A stretch of 11,046 nucleotides of DNA. Origin: an uncultured Collinsella sp. Its GTDB lineage: Bacteria; Actinomycetota; Coriobacteriia; Coriobacteriales; Coriobacteriaceae. The DNA lies in the NCBI GenBank assembly GCA_938023905.1, contig CALJCO010000004.1:1-11046 (forward strand), read 5' to 3'. The position numbers were made by a program, and so were the translations under genes. Below the pieces are notes generated by a model, which saw only the letters and a program-made list of their open reading frames with translations, searched no databases and had not been told where the DNA came from. Of this stretch, positions 7,346-11,046 are shown piece by piece (position 1 is the first letter of the stretch; the number at the start of each line of letters is the position of its first letter).

Positions 7346-8786
7346 AATGGGTAGGGTCAGTGGAAGTGTTAGAGTCTGCGGGCACAATGCCAAGGATGCG
7401 CTCCAGGGTATCGAGCAGCTCATGCGGCATGGTCGATACCACATGAACCTCGGCGCCGCGACTGGCAAGGCTTGCGAGTAAATCGTCACGATGATACTCG
7501 TCAAGCGTCATGCCGTCAGCGTTGAACATGAGCTTAGGCACAAAGAGCATAACCCCCGACAGGTCTTGGGGCAGCTGCTCCAGAATGTCACACGCGACGA
7601 CGAGGCCGGTCACGTCCACGTTGCCGCCAAAGTAGCGGTTCTTGATGGCTGTGACAGTGCCGGCGAGTCCCTGGGGCGATTCCACGAAGCGGGCCACGGT
7701 GTCGCGTGCGCTGGCGCCCGAGAGGCACAGCAGATGCTGGCTGCGGGCGGCGATGGCCTCGCGAACGCGGGCCAGACGCTCGGCGTCGGCGGCAAGCACG
7801 TCGTCGGTCTCGTCCAGATACGAGCGGATCATGCCGATGCCGTCGTAGTACTGCGGGTAGCCGTCGTAAAAGTCGGCCTCGGGAGGATCGATGCCGGCGT
7901 CCAGGTAGAACTCGTCGCTCATCTGGAAAGTGTGGCGGCCAAAGCGCTCGAAGGCACGGTCCTGGAAGGGCCTGATCATGGCGATGGTCTCGCGCGCCAG
8001 CTCGGGCTTGTCGCTGTAGGACCAGCTAAAGCGGTTTTGGTGCTTGGTAAAACCGAGCGGCACAATGCCCAGGCTGGTGATCTGCTCATGTTCCTCACAG
8101 TAGCGCAGGGTCTTCTGCAGCTCCTCGCCGTCGTTCATGCCGGGGCACAACACGATCTGCGCGTGAATCTCGATGCCGGCGGCCATGATGGCCTCGAGTA
8201 CGTCCATGCCGCGCTGGGCGTTGCGGCCCATCATGCGGCGGCGGACATCGGGGCTCACGGCGTGGACCGAAACGTTCATGGGGCTCATGTTGCGTTGGAT
8301 GACGTTTTGCACGTCCTCGTCGGTGAGGTTCGTAAGCGTGACAAAGTTGCCTTGCAAAAAGCTTAGGCGATAGTCGTCGTCGCGAATGTAGAGCGTGGAG
8401 CGGCCGCCCTTGGGCAGCATGGTCATAAAGCAGAACACGCAGGCGTTTACGCAGGTGCGCATGCCATCGAAGATGGGGCCATCGAACTCCAGACCCCAGT
8501 CCTCGCCCGGGAAGCGGTCAAGCTCGACGGGGGTGACGGTGTTGTCGCGCGGGTCGAAAACCTCCAGCTTGACGGTGTCGTCATCGGCCTCCCAGAGCCA
8601 CACGATCATGTCGGTGAGCTGCTCGCCGTTGACCGTAAGCACGCGCATGCCCGGCTCGATACCCACATCCCATGCGGGCGACTCGGGGCGCACGTTCTTA
8701 ACGAGCGCGCCCTCACCCGGCTCGGGGTCGCGGCTGCGCCCGTAATCGGCCACCTCGGCGGCGTATGCGGGTACGGTCTGGTCCAT
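7344..8786 (-). CDS. PDZ / radical SAM / DUF512 protein (TIGR03279-like), function unknown
   Basis: A 480-residue putative iron-sulfur enzyme with three parts. Residues about 25-75 resemble a PDZ domain (ALVKNVRPESPAWDVGIEPG, then VLTVNGE). The radical SAM part carries CVNACVFC at 112-119, a CxxxCxxC motif with Cys112, Cys116 and Cys119 for a 4Fe-4S cluster, followed by the family hallmark LYIRDDDYRLSFLQGNFVTL at 132-151 and LCPGMNDG at 213-220. The DUF512 part follows, with SDEFYLDAGI at 290-299, YPQYYDGIGM at 310-319 and FGGNVDVTGL at 386-395. The reaction and substrate are unknown in this family. It starts two bases after the ispH stop and its stop overlaps the der ribosome binding site. 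I took the ATG at 8786; AAGGAG is 14 bases away, longer than usual, while an in-frame TTG at 8798 is only two bases from it. The frame stays open further upstream inside ispH, but that part is not conserved-looking. Confidence 0.92.
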   Translation of the reverse strand: MDQTVPAYAAEVADYGRSRDPEPGEGALVKNVRPESPAWDVGIEPGMRVLTVNGEQLTDMIVWLWEADDDTVKLEVFDPRDNTVTPVELDRFPGEDWGLEFDGPIFDGMRTCVNACVFCFMTMLPKGGRSTLYIRDDDYRLSFLQGNFVTLTNLTDEDVQNVIQRNMSPMNVSVHAVSPDVRRRMMGRNAQRGMDVLEAIMAAGIEIHAQIVLCPGMNDGEELQKTLRYCEEHEQITSLGIVPLGFTKHQNRFSWSYSDKPELARETIAMIRPFQDRAFERFGRHTFQMSDEFYLDAGIDPPEADFYDGYPQYYDGIGMIRSYLDETDDVLAADAERLARVREAIAARSQHLLCLSGASARDTVARFVESPQGLAGTVTAIKNRYFGGNVDVTGLVVACDILEQLPQDLSGVMLFVPKLMFNADGMTLDEYHRDDLLASLASRGAEVHVVSTMPHELLDTLERILGIVPADSNTSTDPTH

Positions 8787-8788
8787 AG

Positions 8789-9688
8789 TTAGCGGCAAAG
8801 CTCCTTGATGCGCTCGACGGCGCGCTCGATGTGTTCTTGCGGGGTGGAGGCTCCGGCGGTAATGCCGATGTGGCGTGCGTTGGCAAACCACGCGGCCTGG
8901 AGCTCGGAAGCTTCCTCGATGTGATACGTGCGCTCGCAGGCGTCTGCGCAAATCTGCGCCAGGCGGCGGGTGTTGCCCGAGTTCTTGCCGCCCACCACGA
9001 CCATGCAGTCGCAGCGGTTAGCAAGTGTGGCTGCTGCCTGTTGACGCTCACTCGTGGCGGCACAGATGGTGTTGATCACACGAAGCTCCTGCACGCGCGG
9101 GGTGATAGCGGCCACGACCTCGGCGAGGTTCTGCGCGGTCTGGGTGGTCTGCACAACCAGACCAACCTTGCCCTTGAGCGGTAGTGCGTCCGCATCGGCG
9201 GCGCAACTCACGACTTGAGCGTCATCACCAGCGTGGCCCAGAATGCCCTCGACCTCGGGGTGGCCCGGCTCGCCCACGACGATCACGCGGTAGCCTTCGC
9301 GCACCAGGCGCTCGGCCGCCACATGGACCTTCTTCACGTAGGGGCAGGTGGCGTCGACCACGGTAAGGTCGCGCTTGCGGGCAGCATCGATCACCTGCGG
9401 CACCACGCCGTGGGCGCGGATGATCACGGTGCCCGATGCGGCATCGTCCAGGGTATCGGCCAGACCAACGCCTGCCTCGGCGAGCTCGCGTACCACGATG
9501 GGGTTATGGATGAGCGGACCCAAGGTATGGACCTGATTGCACTCCCCTGCCTGCGGCGCAGCGGCCAGCGCCATATCGAGCGCACGCTGTACGCCGTAGC
9601 AAGTGCCGGCGTGGGCGGCGATCTCGATGGTAGGCGCGGTGGCTTGGTCGGACGCGGTCACGGCAGTGTTCGTCACGTTCTCGCTCAT
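8789..9688 (-). CDS. ispH: 4-hydroxy-3-methylbut-2-enyl diphosphate reductase
   Basis: Last enzyme of the MEP pathway: an iron-sulfur protein that reduces HMBPP to isopentenyl and dimethylallyl diphosphates in the cytosol. From the ATG at 9688 it has 299 residues. The three cluster cysteines are Cys30 (AGTCYGVQRA), Cys115 (VDATCPYVKKVH) and Cys209 (NTICAAT). Substrate-site residues include His61 (GPLIHNP), His94 (RAHGV), His143 and Glu145 (GHPEVEG), Thr182 (QTTQ) and the diphosphate loop KNSGNT at 235-240, where a second serine found in E. coli is glycine. ITAGASTP at 276-283 ends the signature set. An N-terminal tail of about 20 residues precedes the conserved core. The start follows the plsC stop after two bases with only a weak AGG upstream; a GTG at 9718 inside plsC is possible but less likely. 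No S1-type extension is fused to the C-terminus; the DUF512 gene follows at once. Confidence 0.96.
   Translation of the reverse strand: MSENVTNTAVTASDQATAPTIEIAAHAGTCYGVQRALDMALAAAPQAGECNQVHTLGPLIHNPIVVRELAEAGVGLADTLDDAASGTVIIRAHGVVPQVIDAARKRDLTVVDATCPYVKKVHVAAERLVREGYRVIVVGEPGHPEVEGILGHAGDDAQVVSCAADADALPLKGKVGLVVQTTQTAQNLAEVVAAITPRVQELRVINTICAATSERQQAAATLANRCDCMVVVGGKNSGNTRRLAQICADACERTYHIEEASELQAAWFANARHIGITAGASTPQEHIERAVERIKELCR
8801..8806 (-). promoter_or_regulatory. Candidate ribosome binding site of the DUF512 gene, unusual spacing
   Basis: AAGGAG inside the last ispH codons, 14 bases upstream of the ATG at 8786 and two bases upstream of an in-frame TTG at 8798. Neither distance is ideal, so the start may depend on coupling with ispH termination. 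Confidence 0.45.
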
Positions 9689-9690
9689 GG

Positions 9691-10419
9691 CTAGAACCTG
9701 CCCGGATGCTCGGCGCACAGCTCGTCTCGCATGGCGTAGACGCGGTTCATGGCCTCGGACTCAAACCAGGCCAGGCGCTCCGTACGCTTAAGCCCGGCCG
9801 GCGCGTCCGAAAGCGTGACGGCCTTGCCGGCACGAATCCAGCACTTCTTGGGACGCATGAGCTTTTTGCCCGCGGGCGTGATGTCGGACCAGCCACAGAT
9901 GGCAAGTGGGTTGACGGGCGCCTTGCCCATCTGAGCGATGAGCGCAAAACCGCCATGGACCTCGGGCTTGATCTCGCGCGAGCGGATGCGCGTGCCCTCG
10001 GGGAAGATCAGGACGTCCTCGCCGCGCTGCAGCGCATGCTGGGCGGCGCGCAGGCACTTCATGTCGGCGGTGCCGCGCTCCACGGGAATGCCGCCCACGC
10101 GGCTAAAGGCCCAGCGTACGATCCCGGTCTTGGCGAATTCGGATTTAAAGATGGGACGCACGCGGCGGCCGCCAAAGTACAGCGCCGTCTCCACGGCCAA
10201 GAGCTCGGCCATTGAGGTGTGGTTGCAGATGACCACGCTGCCGCGGCCGTCCTGGCGCTCAAACAGCAGGTCAGCGTCCTCGACCTTCCAGCGCCACATG
10301 AGCTTGGAGAAGGCCCACAGGATGCCCATGACCACGGCGACGGTGCCGCGAATGAGCGCTGGGAACTCTGCGTAGGGGGCGTTGTAATAGTCCTCGGGCG
10401 TCTGCTTAAACAGGCGCAT
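9691..10419 (-). CDS. plsC: PlsC-like lysophospholipid acyltransferase (1-acylglycerol-3-phosphate acyltransferase family), HX4E variant
   Basis: Member of the PlsC/LPLAT family, which acylates position 2 of lysophosphatidate to give phosphatidate at the inner membrane face. It has 242 residues, a normal size. A hydrophobic stretch at about 21-42 could anchor or dip into the membrane. Motif I reads NHTSMAEL at 66-73: the catalytic His67 is present, but the aspartate of HX4D is Glu72. Motif II is seen as FKSEFAKTGIVRW at 91-103 and GGIPVERG at 109-116 with Arg115. Motif III is IFPEGTR at 138-144. The late VNPLAI segment fits motif IV, which usually carries a proline. The start is the ATG at 10419, after a strong AAAGGAGGT that overlaps the cmk stop. 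Its substrate preference cannot be read from the sequence; other glycerolipid acyl acceptors are possible. It sits in one unit with plsY and gpsA, which supports the phosphatidate role. Confidence 0.9.
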   Translation of the reverse strand: MRLFKQTPEDYYNAPYAEFPALIRGTVAVVMGILWAFSKLMWRWKVEDADLLFERQDGRGSVVICNHTSMAELLAVETALYFGGRRVRPIFKSEFAKTGIVRWAFSRVGGIPVERGTADMKCLRAAQHALQRGEDVLIFPEGTRIRSREIKPEVHGGFALIAQMGKAPVNPLAICGWSDITPAGKKLMRPKKCWIRAGKAVTLSDAPAGLKRTERLAWFESEAMNRVYAMRDELCAEHPGRF

Positions 10420-10422
10420 GGG

Positions 10423-11046
10423 CTACCTCCTTTGGTTGATGAGGTCCTCGATAATGCGGACGACCTCGTCGATGGTATGGGCGGTGGAGTCGACGTGCAC
10501 GGCGTCCTCGGCGGGCACGAGCGGGGCGACCTCGCGGCTGCTGTCAAGCTTGTCGCGCTGCTTAAGGGCGTCGAGGGTCTCATCGACCTCGGCCTCGAGC
10601 TGCTCGGCAGTAAGCGGCTGGGCGTCGTTTTGGTGACGCTGCAGCACGCGGCGGCGGGCGCGCTCGCGCGGGTCGGCGGTCAGGAAGACCTTGACCTGCG
10701 CGTTGGGGAACACGACGGTTCCGATGTCGCGACCCTCGGCCACGATATCGCGGTCCTCGGCGGCGCGGCGCTGGTGAATGAGCATGGCGGCGCGCACGCC
10801 CGGGTAGGCCGAGACCTTGGACACGTTGGCGTCGACCTGCGGGGTACGAATGGCGGCCGAAGCGTCCTGGCCGTCAATGGTCAGGCGCGTATCCTCGCCG
10901 GTGCCGTTGGTAAAGCGAATCTCGATCTGCTCGGCGAGGGCGTCGATGGCCGTCTCGTCGTTCAGATCGATGCCGCGGTCGAGCGCGGCGAAGGTGACGG
11001 CGCGATACATGGCGCCCGTGTCGAGCTTGTTAAAGCCCAGCTGGCG
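10423..11046 (-). CDS. cmk: Cytidylate kinase, N-terminus cut by the window edge
   Basis: Phosphorylates CMP and dCMP with ATP, returning the CMP released in phospholipid synthesis to the CDP/CTP pool. The reading frame is open to the right edge: 207 residues are visible, and the missing part is about 15-25 residues holding the P-loop. The visible part begins at the end of the first helix, with LDTGAMYRAVT at 8-18. The CMP-binding part shows SKVSAYPGVR at 76-85 and HQRR at 91-94, followed by AEGRDIGTVVFP at 103-114, TADPRERARRR at 123-133 (lid region) and DSSREVAPL at 168-176, all typical of bacterial CMP kinases. An internal ATG at 11010 is not the real start, because it lies within the conserved DTGAMYR motif. 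It is the first gene seen in the unit; its 3' end encodes the plsC ribosome binding site. Confidence 0.96.
   Translation of the reverse strand, partial: RQLGFNKLDTGAMYRAVTFAALDRGIDLNDETAIDALAEQIEIRFTNGTGEDTRLTIDGQDASAAIRTPQVDANVSKVSAYPGVRAAMLIHQRRAAEDRDIVAEGRDIGTVVFPNAQVKVFLTADPRERARRRVLQRHQNDAQPLTAEQLEAEVDETLDALKQRDKLDSSREVAPLVPAEDAVHVDSTAHTIDEVVRIIEDLINQRR
10425..10433 (-). promoter_or_regulatory. Strong ribosome binding site of plsC
   Basis: AAAGGAGGT, a near-perfect anti-16S match five bases before the plsC ATG at 10419. It is built from the last codons of cmk and shares its final base with the cmk TAG stop. Confidence 0.85.

Larger units (their letters stand above)
1..11046 (-). other. 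Predicted single polycistronic unit, cmk to coaBC
   Basis: All twelve genes read the same way. Distances between neighbours, in transcription order, are 3, 2, 2, 10, -8, 9, 18, 6, -4, -4 and 3 bases. None of these leaves room for an intrinsic terminator and a promoter, and several ribosome binding sites lie inside the preceding gene. I saw no convincing -35/-10 pair, though promoters buried inside genes cannot be excluded by eye. No gene-free stretch above 300 bases exists in the window. Confidence 0.75.

Noticed and set aside
7334..7504. Longer N-terminus for Der beginning at 7504
   Set aside because: The extra 57 residues lie inside the DUF512 gene and are not Der-like. The ATG at 7333 has a strong ribosome binding site and starts right at the G1 domain.
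8787..8951. Longer N-terminus for the DUF512 protein beginning at 8951
   Set aside because: The added 55 residues overlap the conserved end of ispH and are Arg/His-rich, the signature of an out-of-frame reading.
9689..9718. GTG start for IspH at 9718
   Set aside because: It would overlap plsC by 28 bases and add ten residues outside the conserved core. Not excluded, but the ATG at 9688 directly after the plsC stop is simpler.
1..11046. Novel defence, mobile or CRISPR system
   Set aside because: Every gene is recognisable as a conserved family, genes are packed end to end, composition looks uniform, and no repeats, integrase, transposase or tRNA were seen.

Overview
The window is a compact, GC-rich block of twelve protein genes, all on the minus strand, so it reads from the right edge to the left. 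Two genes run off the ends: cmk at the right has lost its N-terminus and coaBC at the left has lost its C-terminus. No RNA genes, mobile elements, CRISPR arrays, long repeats or convincing terminators were seen. No gap between genes exceeds 18 bases, and several genes overlap, so the whole stretch looks like one transcription unit whose promoter and terminator lie outside it.

Order in the direction of transcription: cmk (CMP kinase), plsC-like acyltransferase, ispH (last step of the MEP isoprenoid pathway), a PDZ/radical SAM/DUF512 protein of unknown function, der (ribosome assembly GTPase), plsY (glycerol-3-phosphate acyltransferase), gpsA (glycerol-3-phosphate dehydrogenase), rpe (ribulose-5-phosphate epimerase), a NifS/IscS-type cysteine desulfurase, a Nif3/DUF34 protein, a coiled-coil zinc-ribbon protein, and coaBC (phosphopantothenoylcysteine synthase/decarboxylase).

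The right part, cmk to gpsA, resembles the cmk-plsC-ispH-DUF512-der-plsY-gpsA order known from clostridia. The Nif3/zinc-ribbon pair is a familiar actinobacterial neighbourhood. High GC, strong AAGGAGG-type ribosome binding sites and this mixture fit a Coriobacteriia host (Collinsella or a relative). That assignment is inference from gene order and composition, not from a search.

Functionally, gpsA, plsY and plsC cover the route from dihydroxyacetone phosphate through glycerol-3-phosphate and lysophosphatidate to phosphatidate, and cmk feeds the CTP pool that phospholipid synthesis draws on. IspH and the DUF512 protein are iron-sulfur enzymes, and a sulfur-mobilising desulfurase lies a few genes downstream. 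Most of the window is core metabolism. The points worth a second look are the uncharacterised DUF512 enzyme, a PlsC whose HX4D motif reads HX4E, a zinc ribbon lacking its first cysteine, and the tight linkage of these pathways. I do not see a new defence or mobile system here.
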